This document shows positions 6,542 to 13,492 of a stretch of 32,160 nucleotides of DNA, one piece after another. The stretch comes from a virus. Location: positions 1-32,160 of IMG/VR virus record IMGVR_UViG_3300042884_000649; one strand, given 5' to 3'. The number at the start of each line of letters is the position of its first letter. Within the stretch, counting starts at the first letter, position 1. Made by a program: the position numbers and the translations under genes. Below the pieces are notes generated by a model that did not search any database, was not told where the DNA came from, and saw only the letters and a program-made list of their open reading frames with translations.

Positions 6542-6753
6542 AATAGGGTGTTAATTTCGCTTTCTACTTGCCGCCAATACTCAGTCATTTCGTGACCGCA
6601 ATGCGCCTGCATTTGATCGACGAACATAATTGCGCACTGCTTAGCGGCTTCTGATTTCATTCTTCGTCCTCGGATGCTGGCGTCCGGGACAACATTGTTC
6701 AGGATGTCGTGGAACTCATCGAAGAGCTCGATTGCATGGTCACGCGGCGTCAT
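6538..6753 (-). CDS. hypothetical protein (71 aa)
   Basis: A 71-residue helical, acidic protein (HAIELFDEFHDILNN near the start, then HCGHEMTEYWRQVESEINTL at the end). Its ATG overlaps the stop of the zinc-ribbon gene and is preceded by a perfect AAGGAGG at 6 bases. Unknown function; the size, acidity and place in the early operon fit a host-takeover or regulatory protein, but nothing in the sequence proves that. Confidence 0.7.
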   Translation of the reverse strand: MTPRDHAIELFDEFHDILNNVVPDASIRGRRMKSEAAKQCAIMFVDQMQAHCGHEMTEYWRQVESEINTLL

Positions 6754-6929
6754 TTTTCACCTCCTTCCGTCCATTCAAATTGAACGCCACAATTCCCGCA
6801 GAAATTATTTCTGCGCGTATTATAAATGTCAGAGCAATTCGGACACTCATACCAATCAGCGTACAGCTCATCCTTGCCTAAACAATTATTTACTTTATGA
6901 ATAGTAATTACTTCTGTTTGCCTTTTCAT
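6750..6929 (-). CDS. small zinc-ribbon protein (59 aa)
   Basis: A 59-residue protein with two CxxC knuckles, CPNC (about 29-32) and CGNC (about 44-47), 11 residues apart, a classic zinc-ribbon arrangement. It starts MKRQTEVITIHKVNNC. Start and stop both form ATGA overlaps with neighbours, and a perfect AAGGAGG lies 6 bases before its ATG. The last codons carry the AAGGAGG of the next gene. Zinc ribbons this small in phages often contact nucleic acid or host RNA polymerase; which applies here is unknown. Confidence 0.72.
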   Translation of the reverse strand: MKRQTEVITIHKVNNCLGKDELYADWYECPNCSDIYNTRRNNFCGNCGVQFEWTEGGEK

Positions 6930-7225
6930 TTGTCACCTCCTTCGTATATATTGCGATAATATTCGACGCCGCAGTCTCGCTCGATCTTCTGCTTCGTTTC
7001 GCTGATGTCGACATGCCAGCGAACGCCGAACTTGAAGCCATGGTCGAAAGCCCAGATGATCTGCTTGCGACATAGCTCCTCAGCGTGTCCCTTATGCTCA
7101 TTCATTTTTGACTCGAACTCGTTCAACGTGATCTGCTGCGTCTGCCATTGTTTAAAAATAGCCCGGAAGCCTGCGTCGTAATATTTGGCGGCTTGTTCGA
7201 TACGCGCGGTCGGTTTCTGTTTCAT
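6926..7225 (-). CDS. hypothetical protein (99 aa)
   Basis: A 99-residue helical protein, MKQKPTARIEQAAKYYDAG at the start, with Trp and Phe-rich middle (WAFDHGFKFGVRWHVD) and a Lys/Glu-rich end. Preceded by GGAGGG about 9 bases upstream of an ATG that overlaps the upstream stop. No family recognised. Confidence 0.7.
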   Translation of the reverse strand: MKQKPTARIEQAAKYYDAGFRAIFKQWQTQQITLNEFESKMNEHKGHAEELCRKQIIWAFDHGFKFGVRWHVDISETKQKIERDCGVEYYRNIYEGGDK

Positions 7226-7476
7226 AGCTTGGGCCCTCCATACGTTTCGTTGTAGAACTGTTGAGCGAAGCGTCTCTCGTATCCGTACAAGTTCGCGTCC
7301 TGCACGTCCTCAGCTCCGCAGACGTAGGCATACTGGAGGCTGAACTCCTCCACCTTTTCGGCGTCCTTGATGAGCTGGAAGACCTCCTCGGCTGTCAAGC
7401 TCTCGCGACGACTTCGAAGGAGCTGCGACTTCATCCATTGAGTCGCGCTCAATTTGGTGTTGTAGATGCGTCTCAT
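7222..7476 (-). CDS. hypothetical protein (84 aa)
   Basis: An 84-residue protein: basic N-terminus (MKSQLLRSRRESLTAEE), helical centre and a short C-terminal RRFAQQFYNETYGGPKL. The ATG overlaps the upstream stop and has AAGGAGGG 7 bases upstream. Unknown function; member of the ATGA-linked small-gene chain. Confidence 0.7.
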   Translation of the reverse strand: MRRIYNTKLSATQWMKSQLLRSRRESLTAEEVFQLIKDAEKVEEFSLQYAYVCGAEDVQDANLYGYERRFAQQFYNETYGGPKL

Positions 7477-7736
7477 GCTTTACCCTCCTTCTCTTGCGGA
7501 CGCCAGTCGACCTGATCCTTGTTAACGTTTGCCATAATCGTCTGCGATAAAATCCGGAGGTGGTCCGGGCTGAGATTATACTGCGGGTCAATAACGACCT
7601 CGTACTTGACGGCGCCGTTTGTGTGGCGCAGCAGTTCAAAGTTGTAGCTTGGCTGAGCCTCTTCCGATAGCATCAGCGTGATGACGCCCCGGAAGTGCTC
7701 CGTGCGCATGTGTGGTTTGGTGTCGATTGTTATCAT
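7473..7736 (-). CDS. hypothetical protein (87 aa)
   Basis: An 87-residue protein with a predicted alpha/beta content (RGVITLMLSEEAQPSYNFEL; KYEVVIDPQYNLSPDHLRIL). It starts one base after the NinG-like gene and has no Shine-Dalgarno site, so it probably depends on translation of that gene. Its 3' end carries the AAGGAGGG that serves the next gene. No family recognised. Confidence 0.68.
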   Translation of the reverse strand: MITIDTKPHMRTEHFRGVITLMLSEEAQPSYNFELLRHTNGAVKYEVVIDPQYNLSPDHLRILSQTIMANVNKDQVDWRPQEKEGKA

Positions 7737-7737
7737 C

Positions 7738-8283
7738 TTATTGATTTTTGAGTGATTTCGTTTTTTGCTTATATACCTTGATGAGGTCCTTTATCTCGTC
7801 AACCGTCAGCGAGAGGCGTCCGTTTTTTGCCGCATGCAGTTCTTCGGTCGCCTTGAGTCCGATGCGGGTCAGCAGGCGCTCGCCGTACTCGATAAGATTC
7901 CCGTGCTTGTGCTGGTTGCATTCGACACACTGTCCGTGAACATTGTCCTCATGAAACCGGAGGTTCGGGTAGCTGCCGACGCTATAAAAGTGACCTGCGT
8001 CATATTTACCCCGGAGAGGTCGTTCGCAGCTAATGCAGAGCGTCCCCTTGTCGCGCTCCCGGATGTAGGTGTTAAACACGACCTGCAGCTCTTTTAGGTG
8101 TTCCTGCCGCGTCTTGATCCGCTCGCGCATTTCCTGTATTTTGAGCTTGTTGAGCTTGGACTGCATAACTTTGGCATTGCCCAGAATGCAGCTAATCTTT
8201 GTGCAGGTCACTTGAAGCGTGCTGATTGTCGGTGTAAAAAGCTCCTTGCAGACTTTGCACTTCTTCCTTTTCAACTCTTTCAT
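7738..8283 (-). CDS. ninG: NinG-like recombination protein
   Basis: A 181-residue protein of the lambda NinG (Rap) type, a structure-specific nuclease acting on recombination intermediates. The N-terminus has a four-cysteine zinc-binding site (CKVC at 9-12, further Cys at 27 and 32), followed by a basic coiled coil, and then the family core LCISCERPLRG, DAGHFYSVGSYPNLRF and HGQCVECNQHKHGNLIEY with His/Cys residues of an HNH-like fold. It matches the family's usual size. It lies in the operon with the annealing protein and exonuclease, consistent with a shared recombination pathway. ATG overlaps the upstream stop (ATGA). Confidence 0.9.
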   Translation of the reverse strand: MKELKRKKCKVCKELFTPTISTLQVTCTKISCILGNAKVMQSKLNKLKIQEMRERIKTRQEHLKELQVVFNTYIRERDKGTLCISCERPLRGKYDAGHFYSVGSYPNLRFHEDNVHGQCVECNQHKHGNLIEYGERLLTRIGLKATEELHAAKNGRLSLTVDEIKDLIKVYKQKTKSLKNQ

Positions 8284-8462
8284 GGCTCAATAATATGGAC
8301 GAGGTTCATGACGTGTTTTGGTATCCGGGTAAGTTGGCGCCTGTGGTGCTTCCAGTTAGTCGTCACGTGTCCGACCTTTTTGGCCGCGTAGACAATGTGG
8401 AACAGTTCGTTTTTTGAGTTTATGACGTCGTAGCTGCCGTCGCTGTTTCGGTATACTTTCAT
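8280..8462 (-). CDS. hypothetical basic protein (60 aa)
   Basis: A 60-residue, His/Lys/Arg-rich protein, MKVYRNSDGSYDVINSKNEL then WKHHRRQLTRIPKH. The first half looks like a short beta hairpin. It starts 3 bases after the dnaB stop, and its own stop overlaps the ninG start. The basic C-terminus could bind nucleic acid. Unknown function. Confidence 0.62.
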   Translation of the reverse strand: MKVYRNSDGSYDVINSKNELFHIVYAAKKVGHVTTNWKHHRRQLTRIPKHVMNLVHIIEP

Positions 8463-8465
8463 GGC

Positions 8466-9827
8466 TTAAAAGGGTAATGGTTCGTGTTGTGTGTTATTGT
8501 TAAATTCAATGTAGCGCATGACGCTGGGCAGGAAGCGCATCCGAGCGATGCCTGTGGAGCCGTTTCGCTGCTTGGCGACAATATATTCCCCCATGCCTTC
8601 GATGCTGTTCCCCGCTTCGTCAGCGAGAACTCCGTAATATTCTGGGCGGTAAAGGAAAACAACGATGTCCGCGTCTTGCTCAAGGCTTCCGGATTCGCGA
8701 AGGTCCGAAAGCATCGGTCTTTTCTCCGCCCTTGCCTCCACCGCTCTTGATAGCTGGCTAAGCGCTATGACCGGAAGGTCGCACTCTTTGGCTATAAGTT
8801 TAAGATTTCGGCTGATGGTGCTTATCTCCTGCTCGCGGTTCTGGCCAGCCTTGCGCGTTCCGGATCCGAGAAGCTGAACGTAGTCAATGTAGACAATACT
8901 GACCGAATGCTTTTCGACCATCGTCTTGACTCGGGTGCGCAGGTCAAAAACCGAAAGGCCAGCGGTGTCGTCGATGTATATCGGCAGGGTATTGAGGTAG
9001 TCCTTCTTCATTTGAAAGTTGCGCATCTCTTCGATTTCGAGCTTGTACTTCATAAGCTTCGAACCGTCGATGCCAGTGAGCATTGAAAGCAGGCGAAAAA
9101 TAACCTGCGAGCTCGACATCTCAAGGCTAAAGAAAGCTACCGGAACACCGTGAACCGCCATCGAGAGCATTTCGCTTAAGGCCATTGCTGTTTTCCCCAT
9201 TCCCGGTCTCCCCGCAATGTACATCAGGTCGCTTTTTTGGTGTCCGCCAATAAGCCTGTCCACCGATGCAATCCCGGTTGTTAAGCCGCTGACCCCAGTC
9301 GTGGTGCTTTCACGTGAAATAACCGCCTCGGCGACCTTTTCGGTCAGCTCGCTGACGTGCGACATGGTGGTTTTAACCGACTTATTGAAAATCTGCGACA
9401 TTTGGCCCGTAAAGCGATCATAAATCTCAAAGACATCCGTAGTCCCATCGAAGCTCAAATCGTGCACCTGTGAGCTTATACGCGCGAATTCTCGCTTCAT
9501 ATAGTGCTCGTTCAGGAATAAACACCACTGCTCAAGGTTTGCAGTTGAGGCGACTCGGTTTGTGAGGCTGGCGATATAGGCTGGTCCTCCTGCTTGATCC
9601 AGCAGGCGCTTTTTGCGCACCGCTTGAGTGACCGTCAGGAGGTCGATTGGCGAGTTCTGAATGTAAAGCTCCGCCATAACCTCAAAGACAGTGGCGTTTT
9701 TGGGGTCGTAAAAGCGCTCCGGGGACAAATGCCCCATGACCGCAACCATAGCCTTCCCGTCGAGCAGTATGGCGCCCAGAATCAACTGCTCCAGTTCGGT
9801 GTCGTGTGCAGGAATCCGTGAAATCAT
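8466..9827 (-). CDS. dnaB: replicative DNA helicase, DnaB family
   Basis: A 453-residue ring helicase that unwinds DNA at the phage fork. The N-terminal collar domain (about 1-150: DTELEQLILGAILLDGKAM, SPERFYDPKNATVFEVM) is followed by the RecA-like motor with Walker A GRPGMGKT at 206-213, SLEMSSSQV, Walker B VYIDYVQLL, LSQLSRAVEARAEKRP and the arginine-finger region. It ends QHEPLPF. Full length, so probably self-sufficient with its own loader. The ATG overlaps the stop of the replisome organiser candidate, matching the common loader-helicase pairing. It is the largest gene of the early operon. Confidence 0.97.
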   Translation of the reverse strand: MISRIPAHDTELEQLILGAILLDGKAMVAVMGHLSPERFYDPKNATVFEVMAELYIQNSPIDLLTVTQAVRKKRLLDQAGGPAYIASLTNRVASTANLEQWCLFLNEHYMKREFARISSQVHDLSFDGTTDVFEIYDRFTGQMSQIFNKSVKTTMSHVSELTEKVAEAVISRESTTTGVSGLTTGIASVDRLIGGHQKSDLMYIAGRPGMGKTAMALSEMLSMAVHGVPVAFFSLEMSSSQVIFRLLSMLTGIDGSKLMKYKLEIEEMRNFQMKKDYLNTLPIYIDDTAGLSVFDLRTRVKTMVEKHSVSIVYIDYVQLLGSGTRKAGQNREQEISTISRNLKLIAKECDLPVIALSQLSRAVEARAEKRPMLSDLRESGSLEQDADIVVFLYRPEYYGVLADEAGNSIEGMGEYIVAKQRNGSTGIARMRFLPSVMRYIEFNNNTQHEPLPF

Positions 9828-10435
9828 ACTGGTCGGTATTTATCTGGTGAGGTGTAAACTGCTGCGGTGTTACCGGTGCGTGGGTTGTAGGACTGCTGCT
9901 TGTGCTCTTCCCTAAACCAAACGCCGCGCATCTTCTGCTTCCAAGCCCTTACTGGTTCGCCGCGTGAATCTCTCCAGTTGGCGTCGGCGTAATACTGGAA
10001 GGCCTTTGTGCCTATCTCGACGCTGTACCCGTTTTCCTTGAAAAATAGCTGGACCTCTTCAAGTGTGGGTGCTGCTGCGGAGCGCTTGCGCTTAGTACTA
10101 TCACTATCATTATCATTATCACTATCATTATCACTCTCGGCTTTTTTGGGTTCATTTCGCTTTTTCTGGGTTTCCAAAATACCCACTGGGTTCTTTGGCC
10201 TTCCCCCTTTAAGTCCGTTTGCGCGGTTGCGATTGCATACCTTTTCGAATTGAATCAGGTCGCGTTTCCACTGGTTGACAAATGGCATCAAAGCCAGTTT
10301 AAGAAGAATGTCCTCCGGTAGCTCTCCGCTGGCATGGTAAACACGCATGGCCTTAAAAAGCTGGCCCGCCTGTTCATCACTTAAAGCATCAAGCACCGCG
10401 AGGCTATCTTGGTGAAGTAGGAAGGAGTTTTTCAT
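9824..10435 (-). CDS. replisome organiser / helicase-loader candidate
   Basis: A 203-residue protein. The N-terminal part (SFLLHQDSLAVLDALSDEQA, GQLFKAMRVYHASGE) matches a domain (DUF6291-like) seen at the start of phage replication-initiation proteins. A basic stretch and then a low-complexity Asp/Ser/Asn linker (about residues 104-116) lead to a C-terminal helical domain (FFKENGYSVEIGTKAFQYY, NWRDSRGEPVRAWKQKMRGV) like those of DnaD/loader proteins. The layout and the position directly before dnaB support recruitment of helicase to the origin. ATG at 10435 overlaps the exonuclease stop (ATGA) and is preferred over a GTG at 10447. Confidence 0.75.
   Translation of the reverse strand: MKNSFLLHQDSLAVLDALSDEQAGQLFKAMRVYHASGELPEDILLKLALMPFVNQWKRDLIQFEKVCNRNRANGLKGGRPKNPVGILETQKKRNEPKKAESDNDSDNDNDSDSTKRKRSAAAPTLEEVQLFFKENGYSVEIGTKAFQYYADANWRDSRGEPVRAWKQKMRGVWFREEHKQQSYNPRTGNTAAVYTSPDKYRPV
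10097..10136. repeat. short tandem repeat of TATCAT/TATCAC units
   Basis: About six and a half 6-base units (TATCAC or TATCAT) in a row inside the replisome-organiser gene encode the alternating Asp, Ser and Asn linker. The period is a multiple of three, so gain or loss of units changes linker length without breaking the frame. Confidence 0.8.
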
Positions 10436-11142
10436 AGTTTGGTCCACTCTTGCAAATAACGCTCTTTGATGGCTTGTGCGTACTCAATGCGCTCGCAAAG
10501 GATCTGCAACGCTGCGATGTCGGCTTCGATTCGAGCGTAATGAAGGCGTCGGTGCTCCGGTTGTCTGGGGTCGTAGCTGGCGAAATAACCAGCGGTGGTC
10601 TGGTGGACCAGCATGTTCATCTGAACCTGCCAATAGTAATCCTCGTTTATCTCGCGGAGCGTTTCTCCTCCCGTTATCCGGGAGTGCATAAAGTGAGTCA
10701 CGCTGTTATAAGGGCACTTGATTTCCACGATGAGCAGCGGGTCCATTTCGCGGTCGTAGATTATGGCGTCCGAGGAGCAGCCGCTGTATTCGTTAAAGGC
10801 CTTAAAGGGTGGTTTCGTTACCATTCGAACCTCGCCGCCTGACTCGAATTCTAGACGCTTGTGCAGCTCGCCAAGCGCGTGCTCCTCCCATTCATTACCC
10901 CAGTCGATTGCGCGACCGTAGGCATCCTCCTGCGACTCCCCGGTGACGATTTCCATCGCCTTTTGGATGACGTACTTCTCGGCTGTTTGCGATAGCTTGC
11001 CTGCATCCCGGTCGGCTTTTGATCGAGGAGAGCTCATAAGATTGTGGACGGTTGAAGCGGTAAACTTACCGAGTCGGATTTTGTCCCATGCCTCGGACTG
11101 TTGGCGTGCGTGCTGCAGGACGTCGGCGGTGTATTTATTCAT
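10432..11142 (-). CDS. YqaJ-type (lambda exonuclease family) recombination nuclease
   Basis: A 236-residue 5'-3' exonuclease candidate that would resect double-strand ends for the annealing protein. Family landmarks: RLGKFTASTVHNLMS (23-37), AIDWGNEWEEHAL (78-90), GCSSDAIIYD with catalytic Asp125, VEIKCP with Glu140 and Lys142, and YYWQVQMNMLV later. Normal length for the family. The gene overlaps the annealing-protein gene by 8 bases and its stop overlaps the next ATG. Exonuclease plus annealing protein side by side form a SynExo pair as in Red-like systems. Confidence 0.93.
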   Translation of the reverse strand: MNKYTADVLQHARQQSEAWDKIRLGKFTASTVHNLMSSPRSKADRDAGKLSQTAEKYVIQKAMEIVTGESQEDAYGRAIDWGNEWEEHALGELHKRLEFESGGEVRMVTKPPFKAFNEYSGCSSDAIIYDREMDPLLIVEIKCPYNSVTHFMHSRITGGETLREINEDYYWQVQMNMLVHQTTAGYFASYDPRQPEHRRLHYARIEADIAALQILCERIEYAQAIKERYLQEWTKL

Positions 11143-11824
11143 GTGATTTTTGGGTTAGTAGGTTTTCAATGTGGGCCTTCTGTTCGGGTGTGATAAGCTC
11201 CGCGAGCTCTTCCATCGCTTGACGGATTTCAAACTCGTCCTCACCCTTCTGGATGCTCTGCTCAATCAGCGTCATAGTGTGCTCCGGGAGCTTCGCAATT
11301 GGCACGTCCTTGCGCGTAATCTTGTAGGGCTTATAGGTGTCCTTGTTCTTGCGGTTTAGGTCGCGTCCGAATACCTTACCAAGCGACTGCGCCGCGTTCT
11401 TTAAACACTCGGCTTTCAGTTTAGGAAAGGCCATGTCCAGAGCGTTGGGCTTCTTGTTTGAAGGTGAAAGAGCCCACTGGTTTCGAAGCTGCGGGTCATC
11501 CTTTATTGATTCCGGAACGCGGTCAACCATTATAACTACGCTGGCTGCTCCCGTGCGTCGAATCTCGTAGCCCGTCACCGGGTGCACCACAACCAGCTCA
11601 AGTGTTCCCTGCACCTCGTTTGCTATCGTCTGCCAGCGGAAGCCTTCGGTCTTCCATTGTCCGAAGAACATCTCGTCCAGCGTCATTTCGATGTGGCTGA
11701 TGACGACCGTGCTTGCCTTCTTGTCTGGGGTGAGATCGACTGATTCAAGAGCAGGTTCTAAGTTTAAACGCTGCTGAAACTTCTGCAGCGCTTCAATATT
11801 GATGTCGGCGATGGGGTACCTCAT
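11135..11824 (-). CDS. single-strand annealing protein, Rad52-like candidate
   Basis: A 229-residue protein directly upstream of the YqaJ exonuclease, the standard place for a recombination annealing protein. Residues about 45-110 (EMTLDEMFFGQWKTEGFRWQ, then LELVVVHPVTGYEIRRTGAA) form the beta-rich core typical of Rad52/Sak- and RecT-like proteins, and LKAECLKNAAQSLGKVFGRD the following helix. The C-terminal third is charged and helical. It would coat resected ssDNA and anneal it to homologous strands. The ATG overlaps the upstream stop and has GGGAGG 7 bases upstream, one of few strong Shine-Dalgarno sites here, suggesting high expression. Exact family within the annealing proteins is not certain. 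Confidence 0.85.
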   Translation of the reverse strand: MRYPIADINIEALQKFQQRLNLEPALESVDLTPDKKASTVVISHIEMTLDEMFFGQWKTEGFRWQTIANEVQGTLELVVVHPVTGYEIRRTGAASVVIMVDRVPESIKDDPQLRNQWALSPSNKKPNALDMAFPKLKAECLKNAAQSLGKVFGRDLNRKNKDTYKPYKITRKDVPIAKLPEHTMTLIEQSIQKGEDEFEIRQAMEELAELITPEQKAHIENLLTQKSHE

Positions 11825-12159
11825 AACGTCTCCTCCCTTATGTCATTAAGTAAGCGAAGGACAAACGTTTCGATTAAAGGTAAGGCGACCTCTTCGGAAA
11901 CCTCGCTCCACTCTTCCTTGAGGTTTAGGATATTCCAAAGGTCGGTGCCGTAGCGCACTTCCTCGTTTTCAAATATGCGCACCGTGCTGATGAAAGTGCT
12001 GTACCGGTAGGGACTTTCGAAATGGTAGCGTCTGTAGAACTCTGGCGTGAGCGCAAAGAACTGGTGATCGCTAATGTGTTTGAAATACCGGATGCCTGTG
12101 ATGGTCACTGTTTGCAAGGAAGGCTCGATGGGAGCGTTTGCGATTCGTAGGGTTTTCAT
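11821..12159 (-). CDS. hypothetical protein (112 aa), early operon
   Basis: A 112-residue protein, beta-rich and aromatic in the first two thirds (TGIRYFKHISDHQFFALTPE, FYRRYHFESPYRYS), helical at the end. No family recognised. It is the second gene of the early operon, starting 6 bases after the preceding stop, and its own stop overlaps the annealing-protein start; its last codons hold that gene's Shine-Dalgarno site. The conserved position next to the recombination pair suggests a role in DNA metabolism, but this is weak inference. Confidence 0.68.
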   Translation of the reverse strand: MKTLRIANAPIEPSLQTVTITGIRYFKHISDHQFFALTPEFYRRYHFESPYRYSTFISTVRIFENEEVRYGTDLWNILNLKEEWSEVSEEVALPLIETFVLRLLNDIREETL

Positions 12160-12165
12160 GTGTGT

Positions 12166-12399
12166 TTAGATTTCTGGTTGCAAAAAAGAAAATGTGCTCT
12201 TGATAAGTTCAAGACGGAAGTCGTGACCGATGCCGCCAGCCTGTGCGATGTTTTCGTCGTTTAAGATGGTTGCATAATACCCGAGCTCGTCGCAGCGTAG
12301 CTGAAAACTGTGCATGGCTTCTTCAAAGGTTTGAAAATAGTGAACGGTGTGGGTCTTTGGGCTGCCGTTCAGTTGTTCGATTGTGATACAGTAGTTCAT
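12166..12399 (-). CDS. hypothetical protein (77 aa), first gene of early operon
   Basis: A 77-residue protein, MNYCITIEQLNGSPKTHTVH at its start, then a helix (FEEAMHSFQLRCDELGYYAT). An in-frame GTG/ATG-like extension reaches 12429, but that would lie at the promoter -7 element; ATG at 12399 leaves a leader of about 20 bases from the predicted start site and is preferred. No family recognised. As the first gene after the promoter it is likely the earliest and most abundant product of this operon. Confidence 0.7.
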   Translation of the reverse strand: MNYCITIEQLNGSPKTHTVHYFQTFEEAMHSFQLRCDELGYYATILNDENIAQAGGIGHDFRLELIKSTFSFLQPEI

Positions 12400-12426
12400 T
12401 TTTGATTTGGGTTTTGAATTATGGAC

Positions 12427-12456
12427 CAAATATAAGTCGCTTTTTTGCTACGTCAA
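12427..12456 (-). promoter_or_regulatory. Bacteroidota-type promoter of the early operon
   Basis: On the minus strand TTG (12456-12454) is followed after exactly 19 bases by TATATTTG (12434-12427), a full match to the Bacteroidota primary-sigma consensus TTTG-N19-21-TAnnTTTG in the -7 element and three of four in the -33. Transcription would begin near 12420, about 20 bases before the ATG at 12399. The flanking TTTGGTCCAT recurs near 942-951. Confidence 0.8.
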
Positions 12457-12460
12457 TAAG

Positions 12461-12506
12461 AAAAAAAACGCATTCGGAGTTTACGCAGTGCATAACCGCG
12501 TAACTC
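12461..12506 (-). terminator. terminator-like inverted repeat after the lysis genes
   Basis: Read leftward, GAGTTACGC (12506-12498) pairs with GCGTAAACTC (12486-12477), with one extra base in one arm and an 11-base loop; a run of eight T (12468-12461) follows 8 bases later. The gap between stem and T-run is longer than ideal, so it may be a weak terminator or a protein-binding site. It separates late (lysis) transcription from the early promoter just downstream. Confidence 0.5.
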
Positions 12507-12527
12507 TTTGAAAATCAAAAAGAAAAT

Positions 12528-12536
12528 TGTGGATAA
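12528..12536 (-). promoter_or_regulatory. perfect DnaA box
   Basis: TTATCCACA on the minus strand is the exact consensus DnaA-binding site, in the 138-base non-coding gap next to an A/T-rich stretch and the early promoter. A weaker site, TTATGCACT, lies at about 12495-12487 within the hairpin loop. Because the phage carries a DnaA domain IV-like protein, this is a candidate origin or operator. Confidence 0.55.
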
Positions 12537-12537
12537 G

Positions 12538-12921
12538 TTACTCCTCGAAGTGCGGCAGGTCTTTGAAACGAACCCAGTCTCCCCCCCATTTTACCCCCTC
12601 GAAAAGCTCGTTTATAATCTTTGCGAAGCGCTTAAAGTGTATGGGTGACCAGTCGAGCTTGTTGCCTTTGGTCTTGAACGCGATGTCGAAGGCGCGTGCC
12701 GGGTAGACGTTGTGCTTCCCGTTCTCGCTGATATAGGTGACGATTTTGCCCTTGGCGGTGCGGCCTTGCGCATATAATAAACGCTGCTCATCGTTAGTCC
12801 GGAAGGTGCAGGTCAAAAACGGCTGGGCCTCATCCGGATATTTCTCCGCGTATATTTTAGTGCAGGTGGACCAGACCAGCTGGAGCTTCTCGGTGCAATC
12901 CGTTATGTTTCTACTGGGCAT
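12538..12921 (-). CDS. endolysin, peptidase M15 (L-Ala-D-Glu endopeptidase type)
   Basis: A 127-residue peptidoglycan peptidase that would break cell-wall cross-bridge peptides at lysis. Family landmarks: TFRTNDEQRLLYAQGRT (39-55), the zinc ligands His70 and Asp79 in KHNVYPARAFDIAF, and the C-terminal WGGDW then DLPHFEE with His124. Full length for single-domain M15 phage enzymes, with no wall-binding domain and no signal peptide, so it would need a holin for release. It overlaps the holin gene by 11 bases and is the last gene of the late block. Confidence 0.93.
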   Translation of the reverse strand: MPSRNITDCTEKLQLVWSTCTKIYAEKYPDEAQPFLTCTFRTNDEQRLLYAQGRTAKGKIVTYISENGKHNVYPARAFDIAFKTKGNKLDWSPIHFKRFAKIINELFEGVKWGGDWVRFKDLPHFEE

Positions 12922-13492
12922 TCGTTAGACTCTTGATGGTTTGATCCTTCATGTGGCTGCTTTTTGAGCTGCCTACGTAATATGAGAAGATGGAGGCGCC
13001 GATGCTCATGATGGCCCCAAACGTCATGTCCGCAAGGCGCTGATTCTCCGGTGGTATGGTAATGAATATCAAGGAAAGGACGACGCCAATAAGCAGAAGC
13101 AGACCTGCAAGGATGACCGCAGCCATCAGCCAGTCCCTTTTTCCGGTGGCCTTGGTGAATTCAACCTCCCGAAGTCGTGCGCTGGTGCGATCCTCGACCT
13201 CTGCCTTGTACGCTTCCAGCTCTGCCTGCATGTCAAGGCGGTGCATCTCAAGGCTAAACTCAAGTTTATAACGCTCGAAGTCCTGTGCGAGCTTGGCTGC
13301 CTCAGCGCTCTGTTCCTTTTTGCCATTAATCAGCGCACCTACGGTCTCGATGGCTTGGATACCTGTGATGTCTCCCACGACTTCAAGAATGTCACCTGCG
13401 ACTGGCTTGACCCGGTCACGTACGAAGGTGCCGAACTTTGAGTTCTTGATCTTCTCTCCGATGCGGCGCTTCTCTTTAGGCTCTTCGCTCAT
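12911..13492 (-). CDS. holin candidate, long cytoplasmic coiled coil plus two membrane segments
   Basis: A 193-residue protein. A basic N-terminus is followed by a long charged coiled coil (about 58-115), then hydrophobic segments at 121-145 (WLMAAVILAGLLLLIGVVLS) and 155-173 (MTFGAIMSIGASIFSYYVG) and a tail GSSKSSHMKDQT. The last segment and its GSSxSS tail fit the GTA_holin_3TM-like family, whose members form membrane lesions that let the endolysin out. It lies between a second small membrane protein and the endolysin, the normal lysis-cassette context. ATG overlaps the upstream stop (ATGA). Confidence 0.78.
   Translation of the reverse strand: MSEEPKEKRRIGEKIKNSKFGTFVRDRVKPVAGDILEVVGDITGIQAIETVGALINGKKEQSAEAAKLAQDFERYKLEFSLEMHRLDMQAELEAYKAEVEDRTSARLREVEFTKATGKRDWLMAAVILAGLLLLIGVVLSLIFITIPPENQRLADMTFGAIMSIGASIFSYYVGSSKSSHMKDQTIKSLTNAQ

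Noticed and set aside
10008-10253. Plus-strand frame with a Ser-Leu repeat opposite the replisome organiser
   Set aside because: Antisense reading of the TATCAT repeat; no start context or promoter.
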